From: Paraphysomonas bandaiensis
Taxonomy: Eukaryota > Chrysophyceae
Direction of reading: 5' to 3'
NCBI GenBank assembly: GCA_965644295.1
Contig: CBFFRP010000435.1
Span: forward strand, 186,001-250,000
DNA length: 64,000 nucleotides
Positions 33,469 through 45,254 of the stretch are shown here, in pieces. Position 1 is the stretch's first letter, and the number at the start of each line of letters is the position of its first letter. The position numbers and the translations under genes were made by a program. The notes below the pieces were generated by a model. The model did no database searches and had not been told where the DNA came from. It worked only from the letters and a program-made list of their open reading frames with translations.

Positions 33469-35221
33469 TCGCGAAGGCTACTTCAATATCTCACTTTCAG
33501 TATATATTCCTGCATTTGTACTTCTTAGTTAATTAATTTCTAGTCCAAGCTTGAAAATCGTACTTAACACTACTAATTATTGCTTATCTAACTATTTACT
33601 GCTCGAAATATTCCTGCAATTGGACTACGCTTTCGTAGCGTAGAAAATTCACTGGCATATCGATATGATTTCGACAAAACTACATTAATAATGAATCAAC
33701 TAGTTATTAATACTGACGCAGTTATGTATGAGAAGCAAGCATTTATTACTAATAATCCTCCCGTTACTTTAAAAAGAGCTTGTGTACATGTGTATACGGC
33801 ACTGTATACCAGGGCTAGGAAACAATATATTGCAATACTATTGATAGATAGCGTTCCAACAATACTATTGATGGAGATTTTAAACAGGCTCAACAATACA
33901 ATTGCAATATATTGTGAGCCACTTTAACAGAAACAATATTGATGGGATTTTTGGCCGGTCGAAAAATCAATATATTTTACAATATATTGCAATATATTGT
34001 ACAATGTAGTATTGCAATTCAATATATTGTTTCCTAGCCCTGCTGTATACTGCTCACTTCGAATATTTACAAGTGGTTACAGTTTTACAGCAACGTTGTG
34101 AGTCGTGAGTGACTTCATAAGAAACTTTAACTATCATATTGACGAGTAATTATTATTCAAATATGCATTTAAAAAACACAAGAACGATACATGTCTATTG
34201 TAGCTCTCTACGTGTTCAATGTCTATTGTAGCTCTCTAGAAAGGTATATTTAATGAATGCTGTAAATAGCTATTGATTCAACAATTTAAAAAATGGTACT
34301 AAGTAAGAGCTATGAAATAGAAATGCTTTTATAAAATCTGTTACTGCTGTGAGGTTAGGTTCAGGTTTCTTCCTAACTTTGAGTACAAAACTTTCCCATA
34401 TACAACACATATCCAAACGAACTTGGCGCATACGCGCATTCCTACAATATAAGGGAGCAGATATATTGCAGTGCAGTAATGATTATCACATTTTCATTGC
34501 TCTTGTGAATGCCAGTAAAGAGGTCTTTCGTGGGAACATGAGCAGCGAGATCCACATTGATAACAAAGTATGCAATACACCTATAGTTCTGCATACCACA
34601 TTGAAATAGAATGTACATATACATAGTATGTTTGTATATAATAAGTAGGTTTGTAATTGTACTGATGACCCTCTTTTCAACCCCATTAATCGTTTAACGG
34701 TTCAGAGACTTTAGGGTGAGTCTCATTGTAGAAAACTCATCGCCGTCGATATGGTGGTCACATATTATCGGTGTTATATGCCTCATTCTAGTTCCTGTGA
34801 ATGGTTATAAGAGCTGTTGTATGGAGGATACCCCATACTCCTATACCCCATACTCCTATACTCCTATCTATTGACCTCTTTGCATGCTTTAAAACATGCA
34901 TTAGATTGATAGGCTGGTGCATAAAACCATCATTTTTACTAAAAACATGGATTTTATATATCCTGTTCATAGAAAATTCGCGGTCTATAGATGGTGTACA
35001 CAACTTCTTGCTGATCTTACTCCTGCTACATGCCGTATGCTGCTGTATGCTGTATGCTGTATGTCCTCAATAAGGGGCATACTATCATCATATGACCATG
35101 ATATGCTGCTATATATTTCCATGAACCATATCAGTGTTACTCTTACGATATCATCACAATGACTACAACAATACTATCCATTTAATACTACTCATATATA
35201 ACAATCTAATCGTAACGGATA
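33469..35221. other. Intergenic region containing a MITE
   Basis: Besides the hAT MITE at 33810-34042 it is AT-rich with short simple repeats. A duplicated string (tgtctattgtagctctcta) occurs twice at about 34190-34240. TGTATGC repeats (about 35030-35060) precede the next gene. Confidence 0.4.
33802..34050. mobile_element. hAT-type MITE with 8-bp target duplication
   Basis: The element is 33810-34042 (233 bp), with a 23-bp perfect inverted terminus starting CAGGGCTAGGAAACAATAT. The 8 bp CTGTATAC lie at 33802-33809 and again at 34043-34050. The interior is made of CAATATATTG palindromes. It is non-coding. It shares the CAGGG terminus with the elements at 4418 and 42921. Confidence 0.92.
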
Positions 35222-37288
35222 ATGAAACCAGGACAAAAAATATCAAGAAACACTCAATTAGAGCTCTATTTACAGAGCATGGGACACGAACATGTATCAG
35301 ACACACGTGGAACACACACATACAGGGATAGTTATATATATAAACTAATATGTTATATTATTTCATGTATTCAGTTATTGTGTAATAGATGTGTATTATT
35401 GACTATTGTACTCCTCAAAACATGCAGTACACAGTGCGGTGTATACACGAAATTATATTTGCATACACATGGATATACTGGCCCATCGGAAGAGTTTTTC
35501 TTAGAAACTCCTTTAGTTGCTCTCATGGCACTCATTTTAATTAAAGTGCTATATTTTTTCTTCTTCGTCATCACATCTTTACGTTTGGTCTATGTGGTTA
35601 TCATTTCATTCCCGTGCATACTGTGTATTGCGTTTATTTCCCAATCGTTCTATATCTCTTATTTAATGGATGCAATATGTCGCAAGGCTTTTTCTCTTGA
35701 GCGGTCCACTCGAGCTTGTACTAGTGTGATTCGAAAAATGCAACTTACTTTGTGTGGCAGAGATATATTGCATCCACTGCCGCCGGTACACAAACTGGAA
35801 GAATATATTGCGATGAGGTGCACGTCGCAAGAACAAGACTATCTAGCGATGCGGGAAATGCGGATGGCTCTGTCAACTTCTCTGCAAAAGCTATGCGAAA
35901 CCTTGAAATCGATTAATGCATCACAATCATATTCATCTTTCTCTGCAAATGGCAACCTGTCATCCCGGGCTCTACATACGCATATAGACGATGTATTCCA
36001 TTCGTTATTACCTTTAGTTATTCACACGCATTACAACCGTTTCGCCTCAACTACTTCTTTTGAATATAGTACTGCCAAGGCAATGGAAGAGTTTATTTCC
36101 ACGCTCTCTGCAAGCTGGTCTGTATATAGAGTGTATAGTGCACTGTTGTCATATGAAAGAGTCTTGCTCTCACTGAACCCCTCAATGCATCATAATATCG
36201 CACTTGATAACACATATTTTACTGATGATGATGATGTGAACTGCAGTAGTGTCTTAGGAGAAGATCCTTGGAAGCTTTATATGAACGCTAGACAAGAACT
36301 AAGTACCTTGCGAGCACGGTGTGAGGATACCGCCCTCAGAGTATATCAAGCAGAGTGCAAACTCGCCGGTGTAGCTTTTTCGTGCCTGAACTCATCTAAT
36401 CTTCCAAATAAAGATACGATTCGTAATAATAGTGTATCACCAGAAAGGGTTCTGGAGTTAGAAAGGGTCGTCAATATTGCGCAAGAGGCCCTCCATGTTT
36501 ATACTGGGAGAGGTGTTTCTGCCCCCTATTTTGAAGAAAATGCAGAATGTTGTTCTGCTGAGAGTAGCAATGGGTCTGGATTTAGAAATTGGTCCCTTCC
36601 AACAGCGAGTGAGCTAGAGAGCACTCTGGTTAAATTGGCAGATCTTGTACGGATATGTTCTATACAGCATAAGCATGCCCTGGGTGAGGATACTGCTGCG
36701 CTACTATGTGTGGAAGAGACCCAACCTATTCCTCCAACGGATCAGAATGAAGACATCCCACAAGATCTTTCCAATCGATCCTGTCCTCAGTTCCCAGTCC
36801 CTTCAACGCAAGAGGAGTACTCCGATGGGGCTGACCGTGCGGCTCCATCCCACCTCAGTCTTATTCCTCAGCTATCAGAAGGGGTGATTGAGGTTATCAC
36901 AGCCGAGGTTCTCTCTGACATTCAGATCAAACACATGACTTGCGACCCGGAGTATGACAGAAACAGAGAGGAGTATAGAGCAATATCTCGCACAGTCATG
37001 TCGGAATTAGGAGGACATGTGGGCGTTATCAAAGCGAAAAACTCACTCATTGAAAGGGAGCGCAGTCTTGTGACAGCACCAGTTCCGGATAGTAGCCCTG
37101 CCCTCCCAGTTCTTAAACCAGCAGAACAGCCCCATGAAATGCATATTGCTCCTAGTTTTAATACTGATCGTCCTTTGTCCGATGTGGTCAGTAGAGCTAA
37201 TTTGCAATGCGAGCTTTCATCATTGTTAGGTGGAATTCATCGAGAGGGAGATGTTATTGGAGATAGTTCTGATGATGATTGCACTTAG
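35222..37288 (+). CDS. Two-TM hypothetical protein, 688 residues
   Basis: An intronless frame. Three hydrophobic stretches lie at about residues 39-65, 98-120 and 121-148; the last two form a likely membrane hairpin (ALILIKVLYFFFFVITSL, LVYVVIISFPCILCIAF). A long, largely helical cytosolic part follows (about 150-480), then a Pro/Ser-rich acidic tail ending DSSDDDCT. The layout, a membrane hairpin followed by a helical domain (SLERSTRACTSVIRKMQLT), faintly recalls vezatin/Inp2-type proteins that link membranes to myosin. That resemblance is weak and I do not assign the family. Confidence 0.6.
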   Translation: MKPGQKISRNTQLELYLQSMGHEHVSDTRGTHTYRDSYIYKLICYIISCIQLLCNRCVLLTIVLLKTCSTQCGVYTKLYLHTHGYTGPSEEFFLETPLVALMALILIKVLYFFFFVITSLRLVYVVIISFPCILCIAFISQSFYISYLMDAICRKAFSLERSTRACTSVIRKMQLTLCGRDILHPLPPVHKLEEYIAMRCTSQEQDYLAMREMRMALSTSLQKLCETLKSINASQSYSSFSANGNLSSRALHTHIDDVFHSLLPLVIHTHYNRFASTTSFEYSTAKAMEEFISTLSASWSVYRVYSALLSYERVLLSLNPSMHHNIALDNTYFTDDDDVNCSSVLGEDPWKLYMNARQELSTLRARCEDTALRVYQAECKLAGVAFSCLNSSNLPNKDTIRNNSVSPERVLELERVVNIAQEALHVYTGRGVSAPYFEENAECCSAESSNGSGFRNWSLPTASELESTLVKLADLVRICSIQHKHALGEDTAALLCVEETQPIPPTDQNEDIPQDLSNRSCPQFPVPSTQEEYSDGADRAAPSHLSLIPQLSEGVIEVITAEVLSDIQIKHMTCDPEYDRNREEYRAISRTVMSELGGHVGVIKAKNSLIERERSLVTAPVPDSSPALPVLKPAEQPHEMHIAPSFNTDRPLSDVVSRANLQCELSSLLGGIHREGDVIGDSSDDDCT

Positions 37289-37944
37289 TACTTTGTGTGC
37301 TTTTGAGTAAGTCCGGAAATAGTTTGCCGTTTTTATCAGAGACTAGACAAGAATATAAATATTAGTTGTGCATCGTATGAGCTGGATTCAAGTACGTCGA
37401 TAGATAATTGATATTATGTATGTGTACATGTTTATGTGCCGCTGTGGCACAGATATGAAGTAGCAGTATTATTACAGTAGTATGTAAAAGCGTTTATTGT
37501 TTCCACAGCTCGTGATACTAAAGTAATGAAAACTAATTTACATTTATTGGGAATAATATGTATTACTATAGAGTATATAACATTAAATACCATTACATTG
37601 GTTGCTACCTATTATGCGATGTATGAATGAAAATATTGCATGTAGCCTTTATACGAAGTCTTGCATATTCGTTATAAATTTTGTATATCATGACCTGTGT
37701 AAATAATTACAGCAAGGAAATACAATGAACTACTACACCATAGTAGGTATTTATATATGTAATAATATGTACAGTCATTGTTGCGAACTATGATCGTGAG
37801 TCAACATACTACTTGTCACGTTTGATCTGGCCCTATATACTATATACCACAGGTAGACAACATTTCGTTGGTCTGTTTAAACTTTGTAGGAGAGGGTACA
37901 GCATTGAACAAGGTAAATTCAGGGTAGACATATATATCTAGAAA

Positions 37945-38360
37945 ATTATGCCCTCAACAAAGTCGAACTCGCACCTTTTCGTGGTGTTCTGGGGGATAAA
38001 GGCAGCGGAAATATTTTTCCTGGAAACTAATGTGAGCCGCAAACATAGTCAGTAGATATTTTTCTGCCCAGTCATAGCCAAATGCTTGTGTAGTACGAGG
38101 GACACAAATAAGTGTCACTTGTGTAGACGTCTTTGGGCCTTGATGAATAAACAGGCATCCGGGGTTTGGGGCTGCCTGCTGAAGTCAAGCATGTGGGATG
38201 CTCACCTTCAGGATTCAATATTCCTGAAGTCAGTATTTTGTTTGCTCACTGCGTTTGTTTTGAGTGATAGAGCTTGGTGATTGCGGTGACGCAGAAACAG
38301 CTTTCGTAGCGCTAAGCAATAGGACATCAGAGTTAAGCACTAGTTAGTTATATTGTCTAC
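37945..38360 (+). repeat. Dispersed repeat copy (CCCTCAACAAAGTC family)
   Basis: Begins CCCTCAACAAAGTCGAAC and runs collinearly with the copy at 43256: TTTTCGTGGTGTTCTGGGGG, GTGAGCCGCAAACATAGTC, GTGTAGACGTCTTTGGGCC, GAATAAACAGGCATCCGG, GGCTGCCTGCTGAAGTCAA, CAGCTTTCGTAGCGCTAAG. It is non-coding. No target duplication was recognised here. Confidence 0.75.
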
Positions 38361-38599
38361 ATTAGTTCTGACTCTTACACGCCTACGGTGCTTGTTCACT
38401 GTGTTTGCTTTGCATGTTGCGCCTTAGTACTTACACGGTGACACACAGTAGGATAATAGAGTTATATGGGCAATGTGTCTGGCGGGCCTGTGCCATGGAC
38501 TATGTGAGGGGTGAATGGGGCGAGATGTATATATGAGAGTGTAATTCGGTGGTGGAGATGGTGTTGGTTGTCGAGGTGGGGTTTCGGCCACATGTAAGG

Positions 38600-39010
38600 A
38601 GGAGTTGTTTCCGCTGATGCGTTCCTACAGCTTGCGGTACAAGAATAGCTGCAGATATTGAAAAGATATATAGCCCATTCATGTAATCCTAGAATTTCAG
38701 TAAAGTACTGGGGACTTGAAACATATTTGAAAAGAAACCTTCGGTATTTTATATATGGAAGCTTCGTTTTTTATTGCAATCTTATCACATTGCAAATTAT
38801 ATACTCGTAATATATAGTTGACCAAAATGATATTTCGTAAAGTATTAAACCAAATATACATGTGGGAGAGGTCATCCAGTCCGAATTTATGTACGTTCAA
38901 TACTTTGAATACCACATAGTGTTCAGGTATCCACGCACCGCTGTTACAAAAATCCAGATAAACCTACATATATTGAAAGAGAACATCATACCTGTATCTT
39001 TTATCTCATA
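38600..39010 (-). pseudogene. Degenerate partial copy of the 57888 steroid-reductase gene
   Basis: Read on the minus strand this stretch follows the intact gene at about 58230-58640 almost base by base. Shared strings include GACTGGATGACCTCTCCCAC, TTCAAGTCCCCAGTACTTTA and AATATCTGCAGCTA. It has single-base indels that break the frame, and about 30 bp are missing where the intact gene encodes TWSPAG. No 5' part of the gene is present. It is a recent, dead partial duplicate. Confidence 0.88.
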
Positions 39011-40528
39011 TAGTTTACACTTTTCACACCTACTACTAGGAACAAGGAAGTCGATGCACAATTGTCGCCGTTTTTTCGGCCATTTTCAGGTGTCCATTAC
39101 TTAACATGTTGACTTCCAAGTAATTGCTTGGCTGAACACAAAATTTATCTAACGTTCTTTTATATCGAACCAGCAGTGAAATTTATGTGCTAAGCAGCCT
39201 ACCAACAACCTAACAGGCTTAAGAAGTATGGAGAATTGCTGTGAGTGCATGATATTTTGCAACGAAGATGAGTGTTTACAGTTTACAGGGGTGTCACTGG
39301 GTGGGTATACGGTATATTTCCGAGGTTAAATATATGTATCATGATTACTTTTTGGAACTTTTCTCTATACACATATTTGTGCTTAGCAAACTGGATATCA
39401 ATTTAAGAGTAATATCAGGTGTGACGAGTAACATCAACCAACCACATCCATAATTCTAATATACCGGTTCTTTCTACTTTCTTGGTTACTGGTTCTCCCT
39501 TGCCCTTCTGGAGTTCAACTGCAAACTTATTCTGTCGCTCTCGTTGTCGTACTCGGCCAACCGTGTGATAGGACACACAGTGCCCGTCATATCCGCAACA
39601 GTGTCACCTATCTATGTTCGGTTGGTGGGGTCGGAGCAAAATTCCTTCAACACGAGGTCTTGCCAATCCCAAGTTCATCTCGCTGGGAGCGCCTCAACTG
39701 CAGCCTCTCTCTGGCCACGGCCGGCACTGTGGGCCATCCATTGTCAGTGCTGTCCAGCACAGTCAAGTGCTTCAACACCGTATTTATAGCCTGTTTCTGG
39801 GGTACATATGCCGACACAAGGTGCCACTAGAGACAGCTTCAAGTATTTTTCCTATTACTAGGGCGTGGCTCTGAGGATTTAGTCTCATGCCGTTGTTTCC
39901 AGTATTATTCATAGATTTCTGATTAGATTGCTTTAACATTCTTCAACTAAGGAAGAATTGCATGAAATATCAAACGGAAGACAACATGCGACAATATGCG
40001 GTCAGCAGTATCCAACATGTGTATGGTTTGATGGGGCTGATATCTAGATATGGATATCATCATATCCATCAAACTCTCCTTGAAACCAACAAAAATGACG
40101 TTTTTAGGTGATATGATTTCGGAAAAGCGGATATATTCGCAGCTCAAAAAAATCGCACTGCATATTTCTAATCATATTAGTTTTTCTTTGCCTATAAAAT
40201 ACCTCTTTTCCTATAAAATATTGGATTTTCAACAATTATCCCACTTTCCCTTCTACCACATGCATATTCTTTTCCAGTCTTTGTCCAACTGCTGTATACT
40301 CCTGCTGTATGTGGTGTGGTGTGTGTGTATATCTTCTTGCTGGAATTATGTATGTGTGTATGTTGCTGTATGTTTGTGGGGGTTTACTATATACTTCAAG
40401 CAGTAGAAATCACGCATCAGACAGCATCTCAACCCTAGTGGTAATATAACACATAGCTGTCATCGACAACATCAGAGCTCATTCATTAGCAGGATATCTT
40501 CTATAGTGTGTGTTGTATTGAGGTGATT

Positions 40529-42384
40529 ATGGGAAGACAAGGCTATAAAGGGATAGCAAGCATATCAGAGAACGTGTATGTTATTAACGATGATGGAGAT
40601 CATGTGATTAAGCTGCTGGAGATCACTGGACCCAAAGAGTGTGTTGTTCAGGTCATAGCTGGGAAAGCAGGAGTTGAGGGGGATGCTGATGCGGAGGTTG
40701 GCACTGATGCTAGACTGAGCAGACCAGGACGGTATGGCACTTGTACGATACCGTACTACAGCATGCTCTCCTTTAGTACCCATACAGTGTAGACTAACCA
40801 TAAGATACCTGGAGAGTTTGTTTAGTTATGTGTCTAATCCTTGTTTGTGATTGCAGCATTCAATCAGATCCTCTTAGAAGGCGTTGTTACTTCGGGTGCC
40901 GTCGAAGTCAAACGATTCGAGTTGTCACTCTACAAGACCGATTTCCAGTCACCACACTTCCAGTGAGCTTCGAGCAAGTGGCAAAAGATTCTGAACTGGA
41001 TTTCAATAGGTACATATTCATAGCTCACACTTGGACTCAAGAAGTGCTTGTTTCGAGTAACTATTACCAGTACACCATTTTGTTTTCCTCCTATTACATA
41101 ATGTGTCGTTGTAGAATCCTCGTGAGTCCAAGCGGGTCTTCTTTGGTAGTGTTCGACAGACGTGGTCCTAAGGTATTTGTTGTTAATGAAATCCTCACGT
41201 CCGCACCTGTAGTCAATTTAGTCCACACTGAATCGTGTGGCCTGGCCCCCCCTCTTCAAGCCGCGGCCTGGCCTGTGGTCCCTCTGGAGCCTATGTCTGT
41301 ATGGGACACGAGTGTGAGGTTCTATGCGAATGGTCAATTGAAAATTAGCCCTATTGGAACAGAAAAGGGCTTGGGTATATGCACACATTGCTGCTTCATG
41401 GCTGCAGGTTCAATGGTTTGGCTTGGTTGTTTATGTACTATATGCACTTCCAAACTTCCCTATATACCCACTGCAGATGAGGAGGCTGCGAAGAAGAAAA
41501 ATAGTAGGCGGTTAAGATTGGTCCACAGTACATCCAGTGTGTCGGATGACAGTGATACCCACTCTAGAAAGATTGCCACACCACCTCGCCCTCAGCCTCT
41601 TGAGGCTGGCGAAGATGGAATTAGTGGTCAATCGACGAGCCCGGGATTCCTCAGGAAAGTGTCTGATGCAACGGACTCCTCCCAATCGCAGGCCACCGCA
41701 TCTTTATCTACTCCAGAACCTTTGGTTTCTTCTTCGGTACCTACATCTTCCCTATCCACGCTCAGTGAACACCCGGGTGTGTTTTGTGTGGCTGATATGT
41801 CTGCCATTCATCCCAAATTTTTGATACATGACATGGTAACAATTACGAGCAACACAATTTTGGTTCTCAATAGGTACTCGAAATATACTGGGTTGTGGCA
41901 AATAACGTCCAGTAATAATTGGAATTCTGTGAGTCAAGAGTGTCGAGATGGTGATATGTCTGGAGAATTGGAGGTTCATTTTGTTGGCAATAAATCATGG
42001 TTAGCACCTCATGGAATGACTCTGTCGCCGAGTCGTAAAAAATTGTTGGTGCTCGAGACGGGGGAAGGTGAGGCTGGAGAAAGAGGGGGAATAATTAGTA
42101 TCATGGATGTATCTCTGACATCTGAGGATGGACGTGTGTGTGTGAGTAATATAACACAGTTGAAGCAAACATCTCCGAAATCACCTGGTTGGAACCCACT
42201 TAAATACGATTTAGAGCCCCTTCCTCCTCACACTTCGTACTCAGATGTATATGACTTGGGTAAGTTAGGTTACAGCAGTATAAGTTTGTTTGCTTGCGAC
42301 TCTGTTATTACTACATGTGCCAATATTACGGAATATAATATTTATGCAGGGAAGTCTAAATTGCCCAAGTGCGTAACAATGTAG
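40529..42384 (+). CDS. NHL/beta-propeller-like protein, 576 residues
   Basis: CDS join(40529..40731, 40857..42384) with a 125-nt intron. The start (YKGIASISENVYVINDDGDHVIKLLEI, then GKAGVEGDADAEVGTDARLSRPGR) reads like one NHL blade: a G-x-x-x-D-G-x2-A-R-L-x-x-P string. Weaker blade-like segments recur (SPSGSSLVVFDRRGPKVFVVN, SPSRKKLLVLETGEGE). They are separated by a Ser/Thr/Pro-rich insert (about residues 255-350). No signal peptide. Such propellers usually mediate protein binding; the ligand is unknown. The frame between about 41055 and 41115 contains GT..AG-like ends but removing it would break the frame, so I keep it. Confidence 0.6.
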
Positions 42385-42912
42385 CGGATTGAACCAAGCT
42401 ACTTCATCGGGTTTTCTTTTTCATAATAGGTGTAGACGTCATTAAAATAAAGACTAAATATCCTTCCGTATTATTGATGGAAGATTTATTTTATTATATA
42501 GTTGAATTATGTTCATGACGCATGATAGAATGAGGCGGTGGAAGTTATATTCTTGTGCTAACATTTGCATCTTTTATATAATAGGTGAGACGCTATTATG
42601 TGTTCATACTTGTCATTGTTTTGTTATTGTTTGAGATATATGGTGTTCATAAACACTTCGTACTAAGTAATGCAATGCCTAATATTCTATCGAGGAAATG
42701 CTGAAGAAAGCAAAAGAGCTTGTTTTCAGACTTTTAGATGGTTGAAGAAAAGTTATTATTGCGCACACAATGTTATCATACTACATCATGACCCACAAGC
42801 AGCTTTCGTAGCGCCAGATAGTAGGATATCAGAGTTAAGCACTAGTAGTTAGTTCTGACGTTCTGACACTTTCAGGTCTATTGCTTAGCAATAATCAGAC
42901 TTTTAATACTGA

Positions 42913-43085
42913 GTATATATCAGGGTTAGGTAACAATACATGCCATATTGTAGTATGGTATTGCAATATATTGCAATAGTATTGTTGGGCTGGTTTAAAA
43001 ACTTCATCAATACTATTGATAGTATAGATAAAACGCTATCTGACAATAGTATTGCAGTATATTCTTCCTTTTCCCTGGTATATAT
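42913..43085. mobile_element. hAT-type MITE, third copy
   Basis: 42921-43077 (157 bp), starting CAGGGTTAGGTAACAATAC and ending TTCCTTTTCCCTG; the termini pair imperfectly. The 8 bp GTATATAT flank it at 42913-42920 and 43078-43085. The interior is CAATATATTGCAATAG-rich, like the 33810 copy. It sits directly next to a dispersed-repeat fragment that ends at about 42912. Confidence 0.85.
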
Positions 43086-43242
43086 ATATCAAGTTCTTTT
43101 CTTAAAAAATAATTATATGTTCACCATCATTATTTAAACATGTCTAGATTTGACACTGATAAACATTCATATATATCTTGGATTGTCACGATACTTCTGT
43201 TTTACGAATATATTATAGCTACACCGTATTTTGACTGTGTAT

Positions 43243-43793
43243 TACAGCTTAGCTTCCCTCAACAAAGTCGGACTCGCACCTTTTCGTGGTGTTCTGGGGG
43301 ATAAGTACCGGAGTTATTTCTCTGGGAAACTAACGTGAGCCGCAAACATAGTCAGCAGATATTCTTCTGCCCACTCATAGCCGAATGCTTGTGTGGTACA
43401 AGGGACACCAATAAGTGTCACTTGTGTAGACGTCTTTGGGCCCTGACGAATAAACAGGCATCCGGGAATGGGTCCACCTCAAGGTCATCCGGGACAGGGC
43501 CCACCTGAAGGGTAACCGGGGTATTGGGCTGCCTGCTGAAGTCAAACATCCGGAATGTTCACCTTAAGAACTCAGAGCGGAAGTGGTCGCACCTTGGTGC
43601 TTGTGGCGACGCACATGCAGCTTCCGTAGGGTCAAATAGTAGGATAAAAAAAGTGTGTACTGATTAGTTACAGGTAGAGGTCTAACTAGTTTGTCGCTAG
43701 CATTAATCTAGCTACTAATTTAGTGCAGGTTGTTAACGCCTATTGCTAATAATAAGACTTTCAATATAAGACTTTCAATATACAGCTTAGCTT
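43243..43793 (+). mobile_element. Dispersed non-coding element, 525 bp, with 13-bp target duplication
   Basis: 43256-43780 is flanked by identical 13-mers TACAGCTTAGCTT (43243-43255 and 43781-43793). It starts CCCTCAACAAAGTCGG and ends in a short tandem repeat (AAGACTTTCAATAT twice). Long, variable duplications and a tandem 3' tail are typical of elements mobilised by a non-LTR retrotransposon (SINE-like). No clear pol III A/B boxes were found in the sense direction. Partial copies occur at about 12175-12560, 37945, 42790, 44400 and 56150. Confidence 0.7.
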
Positions 43794-44399
43794 TTTCACA
43801 TTATATAATTTAATAAATAATACTGATCTTTGAGAATTATACGTATTCTAAACTTTTTGAAGTAAAAACTCCGTTGATATTACACATGACAGATATCCCC
43901 TTTTCCTGTCAAAAAGTGCTTTTCGGACTAAATTAGGCTTATAACAGACTGCTCATATTAGCACCGCGAAAATAATGTAGTCATTCAACTTCAATTTTCT
44001 GTTTGAACAGAAACTACCTTCTTTCTTAATTATTATGTTATTGACATTCATTTGAAAGTGGTGATATCATTATATTACACAATTTGAAGGAAATGATGAG
44101 TGTGTATCATCCTTCGTTTGCTGTGAAAAAAATGATGTTAGGGAAAACAACAGGACTTCAGAGAACTATACCTCAAGAATATTTCAGGAGAGGTTTTAAG
44201 TGCCATAAATATATGATGCTGAAGAGGTGGCTAGTAGGAGCAGTGACACCCAGTTATCTCAGAGTTCGATTTGTATAGTGCAGATAAGGATTATATGCCT
44301 CTCTTATCGTACATTCCCTTTGTATAATAGATACCATTTGTCATTAGTTTTCTTTTAAGAGCATGCAAGCTACAAAATAACTATACATTCATATCAGTG

Positions 44400-44530
44400 T
44401 GACGCACAAGCAGATTTCGTAGCGTTATATAGTTGGATATCAGAGTTAAGTACTGTTAATTAGTTAATTGTCCTGACTCACGAACTCTTATGTTGCTAAT
44501 TTGCTAATAATACGACATTCACTACATTCT
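44400..44530 (+). repeat. Fragment of the 525-bp dispersed element
   Basis: Carries GACGCACAAGCAGATTTCGT, AGCGTTATATAGTTGGATAT, CAGAGTTAAGTACTG and a closing GCTAATAATACGACATTCA, matching the right third of the 43256 element. Confidence 0.6.
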
Positions 44531-45254
44531 TGATATTATTATATATATAGTCGCACGAGGCGATTTTTGTTGCATTAAAATCATCACTGTTATGCCCAAT
44601 TTGAGTGCTGTGGGTAAGATATGAGGCACACAATCCTGATTTTTACGACGTAACCCTAAATGAACGGGTTACTACTGCTCTACAAATAATCACCTTCAGA
44701 ATCAGATGTTGCATTTGAGCTCTACCTAAAAAGTCTAAAAGTATTGTTACAAAAAGTTCTAGTTTTGCGGTAATATATTTGCAGATATCTAAAAAGTCCT
44801 AGTTTTGCGAATAGTTTGCCCTACTAAATTCAACCGACGTTCTCTACTAAACTAAAACGTATTTTTTCTTTCTGCTAAAGTTTGCCGCCGAATTTATTAT
44901 ATATAAAAAATATGGCAGCTGAGCCTACTAAATTTTTAGATAATCCTACTGCTAAGATAATAAAATTATTCAAATTTTTAGCTTCGTAGAAACGAATGGA
45001 TAATTAGTAGGTTTGAAAATGGCACCGCCTAGTTTTGAATCATTACACATTTGAATACACAAGGAATAGAACTTTGAGAGTTTTAAAGAGTTATGTAATA
45101 ATATAATGAATTCAATTTCAAGTGGCTGTCAATATCATAATTAAGATAGAAGTTGGTTTCTGTTCGAACCGAATATTGAAAACAAAACGGAGATAGGTAT
45201 CAAGATTTGACTTATCACGCGATAAAATATCAAACAGCAGAACGTGATAATATG

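Larger units (their letters stand above)
37289..40528. other. Repeat-rich intergenic region
   Basis: It contains a dispersed repeat copy (37945-38360) and a 5-alpha-reductase pseudogene (38600-39010). A less AT-rich patch at about 39540-39800 has open frames in two phases on the plus strand. I could not connect that patch to any family. The rest is AT-rich. Confidence 0.45.

Noticed and set aside
37945-38000. tRNA-like B-box (GAGTTCGACTT on the minus strand) at the head of the dispersed element
   Set aside because: No A box or cloverleaf accompanies it, and its orientation is opposite to that expected of a SINE head.
44084-44278. 64-residue plus-strand frame
   Set aside because: Isolated in repeat-rich DNA, no recognised motif and no splice partner.
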